Source: Geitlerinema sp. S16
GTDB taxonomy: Bacteria; Cyanobacteriota; Cyanobacteriia; Cyanobacteriales; Geitlerinemataceae
Direction: 5' to 3'
Assembly (NCBI GenBank): GCA_011390275.1
Contig: JAABST010000003.1
Span: forward strand, 87,458-151,457
Length of the DNA stretch: 64,000 bases
Shown here: piece by piece, positions 19,704 to 29,479 of the stretch
Layout of the letters: the number at the start of each line of letters is the position of its first letter
How positions within the stretch are numbered: position 1 is the stretch's first letter
Position numbers and translations under genes: made by a program
Notes under the pieces: generated by a model
The model's database searches: none
What the model was told of the DNA's origin: nothing
What the model saw: only the letters and a program-made list of their open reading frames with translations

Positions 19704-20018
19704 CTAGATGGGATTGAACTTGGATGGAATTTTGGTCTGGACTTTACGGACGAGGTGATTACGTACCCACATAAATGCGCTTACACAAACAAACAAGTGC
19801 CAGATGGCGTTCTCTTCGGTGAGCCTTACTACCAGGGCAAACCCTGCGATCGCGATTGCCAAACGCCCAAAAAAGCTACTGAGGGTCAACAGAATAGGAT
19901 TTTCAGCATTCGACAACTGCTGCACCGTCATCCACAATCCTCGAAAGTAAATATTTCCCAGAAAAATGCCTAATATTAGTGTGATCGGTAAAAAGAAAAG
20001 ATTATTCATATTTGACAT
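19704..20018 (-). CDS. atpR: N-ATPase subunit AtpR
   Basis: AtpR is a small membrane protein found only with N-type ATPases. Three hydrophobic stretches are seen (LPITLILGIFLGNIYF, LAIAIAGFALVV, HLFVCVSAFMWV), with arginines within or beside them (SSFFGRLAI and VVRLTEE). Family studies suggest such arginines meet the c-ring carboxylates during assembly. This is the first gene of the cluster as arranged here and is followed closely by atpB. Confidence 0.85.
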   Translation of the reverse strand: MSNMNNLFFLPITLILGIFLGNIYFRGLWMTVQQLSNAENPILLTLSSFFGRLAIAIAGFALVVRLTEENAIWHLFVCVSAFMWVRNHLVRKVQTKIPSKFNPI

Positions 20019-20243
20019 CCCTTCGTTTTAACTAATTTTCTCTACTGTAACTCTCTTTTCTTGGGTAATAGGACGAAAATGGATATAACTTCGTAAAGTT
20101 TTAAGACATTGTGATACGTTCCGCCTAGTTTAGGCACTTCATATACATTATTTCGGATACCCTAGAATCATGACATATACGCATATAAAAATAATCGTTG
20201 ACCAGAGCTTATGATGAATTTCTAATAAATATAGGAGATCGCA

Positions 20244-20651
20244 ATGAGTAATAAATTAGGACTGTGGATAGATCACGAGAAAGTGGTAATTGTGTCTATT
20301 ACGAAAACGGAAGAAAAGATTAAGGAGATCCTATCGGAGGTGGAAACGCAGCCTCGGCGTACTGGTGACTCACCCATGAAGGGTGATTATGAAGCGCTCA
20401 AAGTACCTGCCGATGATAGCTATCAGAAGGCTCTCACCCAAGATTTCAATACTTATTATGACGAAGTGATTTCCTCTATTCGTGAGGCAAAATCCATTTT
20501 TATATTTGGACCGAGTAGTGCCAAGGATGAACTAAAAGAGCGCCTTGATGGAAATAATTTTGGGGGAAAAGTTGTCGGAATAGAAACCTCTGACAGTATG
20601 ACGAATCCTCAGATTGTGGCAAAAGTCCGACAGTTTTTCGCCGAATCATAA
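20244..20651 (+). CDS. Conserved protein, possibly eRF1/Pelota-domain-3-like
   Basis: This 135-residue protein starts with GLWIDHEKVVIVSI, an opening shared with bacterial proteins related to release-factor-1 domains and host-attachment proteins. It then has a hydrophilic middle and an alpha-beta half with SIFIFGPSSAKDELKERL, as in an L7Ae-type fold. I do not recognise a function. The ATG at 20244 follows TAGGAGATCGC. It is divergent from the N-ATPase cluster and precedes the proton ATPase gene on the same strand. Confidence 0.55.
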   Translation: MSNKLGLWIDHEKVVIVSITKTEEKIKEILSEVETQPRRTGDSPMKGDYEALKVPADDSYQKALTQDFNTYYDEVISSIREAKSIFIFGPSSAKDELKERLDGNNFGGKVVGIETSDSMTNPQIVAKVRQFFAES

Positions 20652-20696
20652 TCAATAAAGGTGCAACAACTAAATAAATATTTCTGAGTAGAGCTA

Positions 20697-20729
20697 GAAG
20701 TCCGACTTTTTGAAAAAGTCGAACTTCTG
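20697..20729 (+). terminator. Hairpin after the 20244 gene
   Basis: AGAAGT-C-CGACTTTTT and AAAAAGTCG-A-ACTTCT form a long nearly perfect stem with a tiny loop, 46 bp after the stop codon. It lacks a strong T-run beyond the stem, so it may be a terminator or an RNA-stabilising hairpin. Confidence 0.5.
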
Positions 20730-20828
20730 GAATGTGAGATTATTTCAAAAATTTGCACCAAGTCATGAAAGTGTGACAACTTTTCTGAGATCGCGAATAT
20801 ATCGCTCATATCAGGAGATATCCCCCCC

Positions 20829-23327
20829 ATGACAACTTTTATCAATCCAGAGAAACTGGCTAAATTATCTCTAGAAGAACTTCAAAAGCAACTAAAAACT
20901 TCAACTCAGGGATTAACTCAAAAAGAGGCTCGCGATCGCCTATTACGGGATGGTGAAAACAAATTACCTGAAGAGAGTATTAGCCCGATCAGGCAGTTTC
21001 TCTCGCATTTCTGGGGGCCGATCGCCTGGATGATCGAGGCAGCAGCGATTCTCTCAGCATTGGTGGGAGATTGGGCTGATTTTGCGATTATTCTGGCTTT
21101 GCTGATTGGTAATGGGGTGGTGGGATTTTGGGAAGAGTTTCAGGCGGGTAATGCGATCACCGCTCTCAAAGCAAAACTTGCACTCAAAGCGAAGGTAAAA
21201 CGCGATAACAAATGGGGAGTTATTCCTGCGAAAGAGCTTGTTGCTGGCGATCTGATTCGCTTACGGCTGGGCGATATTGTGCCAGCCGATGTGCGCTTTT
21301 CCACAGGTGATCCCGCACAGGTTGACCAGTCCGCCTTAACAGGAGAATCGCTACCTGTAGAACATCAAATTGGCGATGTGCTTTATTCCGGCTCGATCAT
21401 CAAGCAAGGCGAAATCGATGGCATTGTCTATGCCACAGGGTCGCGAACTTACATTGGCAAAACTGCGAGTTTAGTGGAATCTGCCCATACTGTCAGTCAT
21501 TTCCAACAGGCAGTATTAAAAATTGGAAATTACTTGATTGTCGTTGCCCTCGTATTAGTCGTTTTAGTGCTAATGGTGGCGCTATTTCGCGGCGATCCTT
21601 GGTTGACCACACTCCGGTTTGTACTGGTGCTAACCGTTGCTTCCATTCCTGTTGCTATGCCTACGGTCTTATCCGTGACAATGGCGGTCGGGGCTCAAGA
21701 ATTAGCCAAAAAACAAGCGATCGTTAGTCGGTTAGCGGCGATCGAAGAGATGGCAGGAATTGATATTCTTTGTTCTGATAAAACGGGAACTTTAACGCTC
21801 AATCAATTAATGCTGGGTGAGCCTTTCTGCATAGAAAATACTTCTCCCGAATTGCTCATTCTCAGTGCTTCCCTAGCTTCCCGCGATGAAGATAACGACC
21901 CCATTGATCTTGCAATTCTCGAAGGATTAAAACCCGATCAAAATCTCGATAGTTATCGCATCGTTCATTTTCAACCCTTTGACCCTGTGAGCAAACGCAC
22001 GGAAGCTGAGGTGGAAACCTCAGATTGTGATCGCTTTAAGGTCAGCAAAGGCGCAACCCAAGTAATTTTGGCTTTGGTGAATAATGTCGAAAAAATCCAG
22101 TCAGATGTGGATCAGGCGATCGCCGAATTTGCGAAACGAGGTTTCCGATCGCTTGGTGTAGCGCGTACTGATGATGAAAATAACTGGCAATTTTTGGGCG
22201 TGTTACCGCTCTTCGATCCGCCCCGTAGCGATTCTCAATTGATGATTCAAGAGGTCAGTAAATTAAGCGTAGGGTTGAAAATGTTGACGGGAGATCAACA
22301 GGAGATCGCCACTGAAACTGCCCATCAGCTCGGACTTAAGGGCGATATTCTCGATGCAAGCATCTTAGGTAAATCGGCTCCCCATCAAATAGGACAAACG
22401 AATAATGCGATCGAAGCTACCGCAGGGTTTGCCGAAGTTTTTCCCGAACACAAATACCATATCGTCGATGTTCTGCAACAGAGAGGGCATCTTGTCGGGA
22501 TGGCAGGAGATGGCGTGAATGACGCTCCTGCTCTGAAAAAAGCTAATGCAGGAATTGCAGTTTCAGGAGCGACCGATGCCGCCCGTGCGGCTGCGGATAT
22601 TGTGCTGCTCACCCCTGGTCTCGGTGTCATTGTCGAGGCAATTCAGGGAAGCCGCCGCATCTTTCAGCGCATGAATCACTACGCGATTTATCGAATTACG
22701 GAAACGATTCGGATTTTGTTGTTTATGACCCTTTCAATTTTGGTCTATAACTTCTATCCCGTTACCGCGATCATGATCGTGTTGCTTGCCCTATTAAATG
22801 ATGGAGCGATTATCTCGATTGCCTACGATCGAACCCGTCCCTCCAAGCGTCCTGAGACATGGAATATGCCTGTCGTTTTAGGTTTAGCAACAGTTTTGGG
22901 ACTGACTGGTTTAGCGAGTACTTTTGGGATGTTGTATCTCGGAGAACGGGTTTTTCAGCTCGATCGCGACACATTACAAACATTGATTTACCTAAAACTA
23001 TCGGTAGCTGGACATCTCACTATCTTTGTGACCCGCACCAAGGGTTCTTTCTGGTCAATCGCCCCCGCCCCAGTTTTGCTAATCGCCGTACTTGGAACTC
23101 AAGTTATAGCAACTCTAATTGCTGTTTACGGAATCTTCATGACCCCGCTGGGCTGGGGTTTAGCAGGAATTGTCTGGGGCTATGCCTTCATCTGGTTTTT
23201 GGTTGCGGATTGGGCAAAACAAAGAGCCTACGGTGTTTTTAACCACGAGCAGCCCGTCTATATTACCTACGGATTAAGAAAACTGAATCAATGGTTTTCT
23301 CATCCCCATTTACGAAAAAATAAGTAA
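20829..23327 (+). CDS. P3A-type plasma-membrane proton-efflux P-type ATPase
   Basis: Members of this family hydrolyse ATP to push protons out of the cell. The phosphorylation motif CSDKTGTLT has Asp317; VDQSALTGESLPVE is the actuator motif and GMAGDGVNDAPALKKA is the hinge motif. The N-terminus (LSHFWGPIAWMIEAAAILS) and the late KRMNHYAIYRITETIR-like region match P3A enzymes of fungi, plants and bacteria. At 832 residues it is full length. The ATG at 20829 follows AGGAGATATC. With the N-ATPase and antiporter it suggests a block for proton and sodium homeostasis. The exact ion is inferred from the family. Confidence 0.88.
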   Translation: MTTFINPEKLAKLSLEELQKQLKTSTQGLTQKEARDRLLRDGENKLPEESISPIRQFLSHFWGPIAWMIEAAAILSALVGDWADFAIILALLIGNGVVGFWEEFQAGNAITALKAKLALKAKVKRDNKWGVIPAKELVAGDLIRLRLGDIVPADVRFSTGDPAQVDQSALTGESLPVEHQIGDVLYSGSIIKQGEIDGIVYATGSRTYIGKTASLVESAHTVSHFQQAVLKIGNYLIVVALVLVVLVLMVALFRGDPWLTTLRFVLVLTVASIPVAMPTVLSVTMAVGAQELAKKQAIVSRLAAIEEMAGIDILCSDKTGTLTLNQLMLGEPFCIENTSPELLILSASLASRDEDNDPIDLAILEGLKPDQNLDSYRIVHFQPFDPVSKRTEAEVETSDCDRFKVSKGATQVILALVNNVEKIQSDVDQAIAEFAKRGFRSLGVARTDDENNWQFLGVLPLFDPPRSDSQLMIQEVSKLSVGLKMLTGDQQEIATETAHQLGLKGDILDASILGKSAPHQIGQTNNAIEATAGFAEVFPEHKYHIVDVLQQRGHLVGMAGDGVNDAPALKKANAGIAVSGATDAARAAADIVLLTPGLGVIVEAIQGSRRIFQRMNHYAIYRITETIRILLFMTLSILVYNFYPVTAIMIVLLALLNDGAIISIAYDRTRPSKRPETWNMPVVLGLATVLGLTGLASTFGMLYLGERVFQLDRDTLQTLIYLKLSVAGHLTIFVTRTKGSFWSIAPAPVLLIAVLGTQVIATLIAVYGIFMTPLGWGLAGIVWGYAFIWFLVADWAKQRAYGVFNHEQPVYITYGLRKLNQWFSHPHLRKNK

Positions 23328-23361
23328 CATTTTTAATTTTTCATCAAAGGAGAACTCGATT

Positions 23362-23538
23362 ATGAAATTCTTGATTAAGCGATCACTAGCCAAAAGTAAA
23401 TTTATTCCCATTTGGTTATTTGTCAGTATGCTGTCGCTTGTATTGCTCTATGCCTGTACGTCACCTTTTCCGACCGTTAATAGCGGCGAAATGGAGCAAT
23501 ATCGGCAAATTTCTATGCCGTCGCAAAAGGTCAAATAA
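23362..23538 (+). CDS. Small lipoprotein, perhaps the remaining N-terminus of a longer one
   Basis: This 58-residue frame has a clear AAAGGAGAA Shine-Dalgarno before the ATG at 23362. It encodes a basic N-terminus, a hydrophobic stretch (FVSMLSLVLLYAC) and a lipobox ending at Cys32. Only 26 residues follow the cysteine. Because a decayed coding stretch follows directly at 23557, it may be what is left of a longer exported protein. No function is recognised. Confidence 0.55.
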   Translation: MKFLIKRSLAKSKFIPIWLFVSMLSLVLLYACTSPFPTVNSGEMEQYRQISMPSQKVK

Positions 23539-23556
23539 AGAGTTGTTCAACAGTAA

Positions 23557-23640
23557 GAATTCACCTCTAGCGGCGAGCATATTTATTTCACTGCGACAAG
23601 CGATCGCGGCACGAATATTTGGGTTAGCGCACTGGCGTGA
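23557..23640 (+). pseudogene. Remnant of an exported protein (possibly c-type cytochrome-like)
   Basis: One frame reads EFTSSGEHIYFTATSDRGTN and stops soon after. The pattern SGE.IYFTATSDRGT resembles the region before the haem motif in some bacterial lipoprotein cytochromes. No CxxCH is present. It sits between the small lipoprotein and the next remnant, and could be the former continuation of the lipoprotein after a deletion. Identification is weak. Confidence 0.3.
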
Positions 23641-23793
23641 ATGGGGAAAATAGCAGTAGTTACGGATGTGGCCTGGTTACACAACATAATACGGGCTTTT
23701 AAACGGCTGATTCCAAACGAATTTAAATTGTTTCCGAATGCGGAACTAGAAGCAGCAAAGTAATGGATCTGCGGCGATCGCGATGATGCTTAG
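23612..23793 (+). pseudogene. SpoIIAA/STAS-like protein, C-terminal remnant
   Basis: The translation RIFGLAHWREWGK, then after a one-base shift in the A-run at 23647-23650, IAVVTDVAWLHNIIRAFK and LIPNEFKLFPNAELEAAK, matches the C-terminal half of SpoIIAA-like STAS proteins (IAVVTD..W......F..LIPGE...F...E...A..WI). A TAA at 23761 interrupts the usual final Trp-Ile, which follow in frame. So there is at least one frameshift and one premature stop, and no N-terminal half. Confidence 0.6.
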
Positions 23794-23816
23794 GGCAAAT
23801 AGAATTATAATTTTTT

Positions 23817-25835
23817 GTGAAAAACATGACTAAAAAGCCCAATCAGAAGAAACACGCAGGACATGATAAACACGCGGGACACAGCCCTGCTATGTTCAAA
23901 CGGCGTTTCTTTATTTGCCTAGCACTCACGCTACCCGTCCTCTATTTCGCGCCATCATTTCAGGAGTGGTTTAATTATCAAACGATCGAGTTTCCTGGTT
24001 CAAATTGGGTAACGCCCATTCTCTCCAGCGTTATTTATTTCTATGGTGGCTTGGTTTTTCTGAAGGGGGCTTACCACGAAATCCGCAGCAAAATTGGCAT
24101 GATGACTCTGGTTGCTCTTGCGATCACCGTAGCATTTGTCTATAGCGTGGCAGTGTCCCTGGGGTTAAAAGGAAATTCCTTTTACTGGGAATTAGCAACT
24201 CTAGTCGATATTATGTTGCTCGGTCACTGGATTGAAATGGCTTCAGTACAAGGAGCCAGTCGCGCTTTAGAACATCTCGCCAATCTAGTGCCGTCCATCG
24301 CTCACAAAAAGATTAATGGACAGATCGAAGATGTACCTGTGAGTGAATTAGTGGAATCAGATCGAATTCTCATTCGTCCAGGCGAACAAATCCCCATTGA
24401 TGGTGAAGTTAGCGACGGAAAATCTAGCGTTAATGAGGCTTTTTTAACGGGAGAATCGCGCCCAGTGGTCAAAAAAACTAATGATGAAGTTATTGCTGGA
24501 TCGGTGAACGGAGAGGGTGCTTTGACTATCAAAGTTACTCGCACTGGGGATGAAACAACTCTTAGCCAGATTATGCGACTGGTGAAGGAAGCGCAGGCAT
24601 CTAAAAGTCAATATCAAAACCAAGCCGATCGACTGGCTGGCTGGCTAACTTATACAGCGATCGCCGTTTCTACGCTGACATTCATTGTTTGGCTATCGGT
24701 GGGAACAGGCGGTTTAACGTTTGCGATTAATCGGGCGGTGACGGTGTTAGTCATTACCTGTCCTCATGCCTTAGGTTTAGCGATTCCTTTGGTGATTATC
24801 AACGCCACGTCAATGGCTGCAAAAAATGGGATTTTAGTACGCAACCGCGATGCTTTTGAACGAGCGCAAGGCATTAAAACCATCGCTTTTGATAAGACAG
24901 GAACGTTGACAAAAGGGGAGTTCGGCGTACAGAAGATTTATGCTGACGGGATTGAAGAGTCATCAGCCTTAGTGATTGCGGCTTCTTTAGAATCTCTATC
25001 AGAACATCCTCTCGGACAGGCGATCATTCAAGAAGCACAGAAACGCGATCGTCACCTTGATCAAGCGACTGATTTCAAAGCAGTACCAGGTCAAGGTGTT
25101 GAAGGTGTCGTTAATAATCAACACTATCGGGTTGGCCGACCAGAATGGGTTGAGGAGTTGAAATTAAAGTTTCCTCCAGCCCTGAAAAAGGGGTTACAAG
25201 AAAGTGAATCTCGTGGGGAAAGTGCGATCGTCCTAATGGATGATCAGCAAGTCCTGGCTGTCTTTGGATTAGCTGATCAAGTGCGCGAGTCTGCGCGAGA
25301 AGCGGTGAAAAAATTACAGGAAATGGGCGTGCAGGTGGTGATGATTACAGGCGATGCCGAAGCCGTTGCCAAGACTGTTGCGGAGGATTTGCATATCGAT
25401 CGCTACTATGCCCGTGTTTTGCCAGAGGATAAAGCTGACTTGATTCGTAAGCTCAAAGCTGAACAGCCGACTGCTTTTGTGGGTGATGGCATTAATGATG
25501 CTCCTGCTTTAACTGAGGCAGATTTAGGATTGGCGATCGGGGCTGGAACCAATGTGGCGATCGAGTCGGCTGATTTAGTGTTAGTTAAAAGCGACCCATT
25601 GGATGCTACCTATGCACTGAAACTTGCCAAAGCTACCTATAACAAAATGATTCAAAACTTATTTTGGGCGACTGGCTACAACGTGATTGGTATTCCCTTA
25701 GCGGCAGGAATTGCAGCGCCGTTTGGCATTATCTTATCGCCTGCTGTGGGGGCAGTCCTGATGAGCATTTCGACGGTTTTTGTTTCAATTAATGCCATGT
25801 TGTTACGGCGCATACGTTTGCGTGATTATGTCTAG
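23817..25835 (+). CDS. copB: CopB-like P1B-type heavy-metal ATPase
   Basis: This enzyme exports copper or silver using ATP. The membrane metal site is CPH (residues 315-317, LVITCPHALGLAIP), typical of the P1B-3 (CopB) group and not the CPC of CopA. The phosphorylation motif AFDKTGTLTKG has Asp359, and VGDGINDAPAL is present. The N-terminus is a short His-rich tail (HAGHDKHAGH) in place of CxxC domains. The start is GTG at 23817 or ATG at 23826. The substrate is inferred from the motif class. Confidence 0.9.
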   Translation: MKNMTKKPNQKKHAGHDKHAGHSPAMFKRRFFICLALTLPVLYFAPSFQEWFNYQTIEFPGSNWVTPILSSVIYFYGGLVFLKGAYHEIRSKIGMMTLVALAITVAFVYSVAVSLGLKGNSFYWELATLVDIMLLGHWIEMASVQGASRALEHLANLVPSIAHKKINGQIEDVPVSELVESDRILIRPGEQIPIDGEVSDGKSSVNEAFLTGESRPVVKKTNDEVIAGSVNGEGALTIKVTRTGDETTLSQIMRLVKEAQASKSQYQNQADRLAGWLTYTAIAVSTLTFIVWLSVGTGGLTFAINRAVTVLVITCPHALGLAIPLVIINATSMAAKNGILVRNRDAFERAQGIKTIAFDKTGTLTKGEFGVQKIYADGIEESSALVIAASLESLSEHPLGQAIIQEAQKRDRHLDQATDFKAVPGQGVEGVVNNQHYRVGRPEWVEELKLKFPPALKKGLQESESRGESAIVLMDDQQVLAVFGLADQVRESAREAVKKLQEMGVQVVMITGDAEAVAKTVAEDLHIDRYYARVLPEDKADLIRKLKAEQPTAFVGDGINDAPALTEADLGLAIGAGTNVAIESADLVLVKSDPLDATYALKLAKATYNKMIQNLFWATGYNVIGIPLAAGIAAPFGIILSPAVGAVLMSISTVFVSINAMLLRRIRLRDYV

Positions 25836-25882
25836 AAGAGATAGCGAACGGATACTACTTTTAAATTCAAGAATGTGAAATA

Positions 25883-26548
25883 ATGAAATTAAAGCGATAT
25901 AAATTAATTGGATGTTTGGCAGCTTCAAGCCTATTAGCTAGTTGCTTTGTTAATTTGGGTGGTGAGCTGCGGAGTTCTGGCATAGTCAAGACTGAATCTA
26001 GAGAGGTGAGCAGCTTCTCAGCTATTTCTAGTAAGTCCATTGGTAAAATCAGCGTACAACAAACGGACAAAGAATCTCTGACGATCTCCGCCGACGATAA
26101 CATTTTACCCCTGATAGAAAGTCGAATTACTGATAATATCTTGTATCTCACTATAAAAAAAGATGTCAGTTTTATACCGATCAAACCCATTGAATTTGTG
26201 GTAGAGGTTAAGAGTTTAGAAAGCTTAATCATTGATGGTGTCAGTAGTATTGAAGTTAAGGGCATCAAAGGGAAACAGTTGTTAATTTTCTTCGATGGAG
26301 TGGGTAGCATGACGATCGCTGGTGATGTTGATGTCTTGAATCTAGATCTGGCTGGGGTGGGTAGTTTTCAGGGTGAGGGTTTACAGGTTAAACAAGCTAC
26401 AGTTCATCACAGTGGGGTCGGGAGTGCTGTGGTCAAAGTGAGTGAGGTGCTGGATGTCACCGTTTCCGGCGTCGGTTCCGTGGAATATATTGGCTCTCCC
26501 CAAGTTCAGAAATCTGTACAGGGTTTGGGATCAGTCAAGAAACGTTGA
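25883..26548 (+). CDS. GIN-domain (DUF2807) lipoprotein
   Basis: This is a 221-residue exported protein with a lipobox SLLASC (Cys21). The rest is a beta-helix built of short repeats such as VSSIEVKGIKG, VGSMTIAGD, VGSFQGEG, VGSAVVKVS and VGSVEYIG, which is the pattern of GIN-domain adhesion-like proteins. The ligand is unknown. It begins 47 bp after copB on the same strand. Confidence 0.8.
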   Translation: MKLKRYKLIGCLAASSLLASCFVNLGGELRSSGIVKTESREVSSFSAISSKSIGKISVQQTDKESLTISADDNILPLIESRITDNILYLTIKKDVSFIPIKPIEFVVEVKSLESLIIDGVSSIEVKGIKGKQLLIFFDGVGSMTIAGDVDVLNLDLAGVGSFQGEGLQVKQATVHHSGVGSAVVKVSEVLDVTVSGVGSVEYIGSPQVQKSVQGLGSVKKR

Positions 26549-26623
26549 ATTTAAACATTAGGCTTAATTGGATTTAATTGAGTTCAAATAACTAAAGATA
26601 TTTATTTTTTGAGGAAATTATCG

Positions 26624-28177
26624 ATGAAACCAGATTACCTGATTGTCGGCAGTGGTTTGTCAGCATTAACCTTTGGAGCTTTGATGGCAAACTCTGGCAA
26701 GACTGTACAAATTCTTGAAGCCCATGAGCATCCAGGTGGTTATGGACATACATTTACGATGGCGAAGAAATATACATTTAACGCACAATTTCACTATGTT
26801 TGGGATTGTGGCGAAGGGCAAGTTGTTAACAAAGTACTCAAAAAACTGGGTTTGGATCAGGAAATAACTTTTGAGCGGTATGACCCTGAGGGCTTTGATC
26901 ATATGCGAATGCCGGGTTATGCCTTAGACATTCCCTCGGAACCAGAAGAATTAATCCAACGATTGTCTGCGCTGTTTCCTGATCATGACGATCGCCTTCG
27001 CAAGTTCATCAATGACGTAAAAAAGACAAGTATCGGCTTGAAAATAATTGCGCCTCCCATCAAGCCAGTGGAAATACTCAAACATCCAAATGAGGTACTC
27101 TGCACCGCCCAGTATCTCAATAGCACTCTTCAAGATGTATTTGATAAGTTTCAGCTACCCCAAGCCGCCCAAACCCTATTAGCTCTCCAATGGCCTGATT
27201 TTTTACTGCCTCCAAATCAGCTCTCATTTTATGCTTGGGTCGCCTTGTTTCGGGGTTATCAAGCGGGAGCTTTTTACCCGACTCAACATTTTGAGAGTGT
27301 CATTAATGCCTTGGTCAAGGTGATCGAATCTCACGGAGGCGAGGTACTACTCAAGCATGAAGTCACGAATTTTAAAATCGCAAATAGAACAGTGACCGGC
27401 GTTGAGGCCACCAATTTAAGCACTCATCAAACTCATGAATTCACGGGTGATACCGTGATTTGCAATATTGATCCCCAAAGAGCTGCCAAGATGATTGGGG
27501 TCGAAAATTTTTCTAAAACAGTGCGCCGCAAACTGGACTATGAGTATTCGGCATCAAACTATATGGCGTACTGCGTCGTTAAAGATATTGATCTGCGGGA
27601 CTATGGTTTTGGCAAGTGGAATCTCTTTCATTCGGGGCATCAGAATCTAAATGAAGCCTTTGCTCAAATGTACGATCGCCATGATTTTTCTAATCCTAGT
27701 TTTGCGATTACAACGCCGACTTTATTAACAGCAGCGAGTCGAGACTGCCCCGAAGACTGTCAGATTGTGGAATTTTTGACTGTGGCGAATTATGGCTACT
27801 TTAACAAATTACGAGAGAACGATCGCAAAGCTTATAACCAGAAAAAAGCAGAAATCTTAGATTCTATTCTTGATGTTGTGGAGAAACACTATGTACCAAA
27901 TTTCAGAAAATACATGGTTTTCCAGATCACGGGCAGCCCCACGACTAATGAGCATTTTTGCTGGAGTCCTCGTGGTAATTCCTATGGCTCTAGTTTGACC
28001 CCGCGCAATATGGGGCTGGGGCGATTGAATCATGAAACCTCGCTCGAACAGTTCTATTTCTGTAATGCTTCATCTGGCTATCCAGGATTTGCTCCCACGG
28101 TTTGGACGGGTGCATTGCTCTATCAACGATTATCTAGCGATCTGATCTTAGACGATCACGAAATGGCAACAACATAA
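26624..28177 (+). CDS. FAD-dependent oxidoreductase, phytoene desaturase/isomerase-like
   Basis: The N-terminal dinucleotide-binding motif YLIVGSGLSALTFGALMANSG is followed by EAHEHPGGYGHTF, as in carotenoid desaturase and isomerase (CrtI/CrtH/RetSat) relatives. The C-terminus SSGYPGFAPTVWTGALLY is the FAD-contacting end. The 517-residue length is normal for the superfamily. The ATG at 26624 has GAGGAAATT upstream and is preferred to a TTG at 26609. The substrate is unknown, since the genes around it are for ion transport and not for pigments. Confidence 0.78.
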   Translation: MKPDYLIVGSGLSALTFGALMANSGKTVQILEAHEHPGGYGHTFTMAKKYTFNAQFHYVWDCGEGQVVNKVLKKLGLDQEITFERYDPEGFDHMRMPGYALDIPSEPEELIQRLSALFPDHDDRLRKFINDVKKTSIGLKIIAPPIKPVEILKHPNEVLCTAQYLNSTLQDVFDKFQLPQAAQTLLALQWPDFLLPPNQLSFYAWVALFRGYQAGAFYPTQHFESVINALVKVIESHGGEVLLKHEVTNFKIANRTVTGVEATNLSTHQTHEFTGDTVICNIDPQRAAKMIGVENFSKTVRRKLDYEYSASNYMAYCVVKDIDLRDYGFGKWNLFHSGHQNLNEAFAQMYDRHDFSNPSFAITTPTLLTAASRDCPEDCQIVEFLTVANYGYFNKLRENDRKAYNQKKAEILDSILDVVEKHYVPNFRKYMVFQITGSPTTNEHFCWSPRGNSYGSSLTPRNMGLGRLNHETSLEQFYFCNASSGYPGFAPTVWTGALLYQRLSSDLILDDHEMATT

Positions 28178-28231
28178 GCAAGATAAACCACTTTCTCTCG
28201 ACTATTTCTGTTATTAATCTGAAGGTTAATT

Positions 28232-29479
28232 ATGAGAATTGCTATTATTGGAGGCGGAGCTAGCGGCATGGTTACCGCTTACTTGCTCGACAAAGAAGGA
28301 CATCAAGTTACTGTGTTTGAGCGGCAGCCGATGTTAGGCGGGCATATTCGGACGCTGAACAAGAATGTAAAGCCAAGCCAAGCCAATTACGATGGTGTTT
28401 TGGAAAGTGGTGTGCTTGAATTTCCGACTGAATTTCATAGCTTCATGGCATTAATGCAAGAGCTGGATGTGGATTTAGAACCTGTCAATACGGGTTCAGC
28501 TATGTGTTTGAAAGATGGTAGCCACTTTTTCTCGGGAGTGGCGATCGATAAGAATTTTTCGGGTTTCCACGCCCTACTTGAACATTTACGTCTCGATACT
28601 ATCTATGCCCGCTCTGCTGGAGTATGGTTAAAGCTGCGATTTTCTAAGATGAAAGATTTTTATAATCAACCACTATCGACCTATCTAAAACGTCCTTGTA
28701 GTCGCAATACTTGGCTGAAATTACTCGTCCTGTATAGCTACTCAATTCCATTTGAATTGATTGATGATTTTCCGGCAGAGTTAGCAATTCCGATGTTACT
28801 GGACTACATCTCAGTCAATTGGGTCGGAGTTAAGGGTGGTGTCTATACTTATATCGAAAAAATCTTGGCACGATTTAAGGGCGAGATTTTTCTGAATGTG
28901 GAGATTGCTCGTATTTCCAGAAGTTTGGATGGTGTCAAGGTTGTGCGGAAAACCGGTGAGATACGGGAATTTGATAAGGTTGTATTTGCGACACCACCTG
29001 ACCAAGTGATGGCTTTATTAGCCGATCCAACGGAGGCGGAAACCAAACGATTTTCGGCCTGGAAAGCAAACTATATAACCAGCATCGTTCATTGCGATCG
29101 TTCTATGTACGCCCCTCATGGTTTTACAAAACCTTCAGAATTTGATTTTTTCCAGACAAAAACAAGCTGGGGTTATAACGGCTACTTGAACCAGCTTTGC
29201 GACATTTCAACCCCGGAGGATTATTTTCTCTCGTTTCAATTAGAGGAGTTGATTTCGCCCGATCGCATCATTCACACGCAAGAACACCATACGCCGCTAT
29301 ATACTACGGAATCTTTTCAATACCGCAATGAAGTGGTTGCCACGAATGGCGAGAATAACACTTACCATGCGGGAGCTTATCTTGGCGACGGCTTGCATGG
29401 AGGGGCGATCGATTCAGCCTATCGGGTGGCTGAACTGATTTGTTTGAATATAGTCAGTTTAATAAAAAACGAGATATAG
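28232..29479 (+). CDS. FAD-dependent amine-oxidase-type oxidoreductase
   Basis: The N-terminus RIAIIGGGASGMVTAYLL and the following VFERQPMLGGHIRT form a standard FAD-binding fold of the flavin amine oxidase group. The C-terminus contains AGAYLGDGLHGGAIDSAY, the FAD-binding closing motif. It is 415 residues long and follows the previous oxidoreductase by 54 bp, probably in one operon. Its TAG stop (29477-29479) lies within the terminal repeat of the element that starts at 29475, so the last residues may have been altered by the insertion. Confidence 0.8.
   Translation: MRIAIIGGGASGMVTAYLLDKEGHQVTVFERQPMLGGHIRTLNKNVKPSQANYDGVLESGVLEFPTEFHSFMALMQELDVDLEPVNTGSAMCLKDGSHFFSGVAIDKNFSGFHALLEHLRLDTIYARSAGVWLKLRFSKMKDFYNQPLSTYLKRPCSRNTWLKLLVLYSYSIPFELIDDFPAELAIPMLLDYISVNWVGVKGGVYTYIEKILARFKGEIFLNVEIARISRSLDGVKVVRKTGEIREFDKVVFATPPDQVMALLADPTEAETKRFSAWKANYITSIVHCDRSMYAPHGFTKPSEFDFFQTKTSWGYNGYLNQLCDISTPEDYFLSFQLEELISPDRIIHTQEHHTPLYTTESFQYRNEVVATNGENNTYHAGAYLGDGLHGGAIDSAYRVAELICLNIVSLIKNEI

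Noticed and set aside
23420..23653. A 77-residue plus-strand frame
   Set aside because: Its first part overlaps the lipoprotein in another frame and its last part is the SpoIIAA-like remnant, so it is not a gene of its own.
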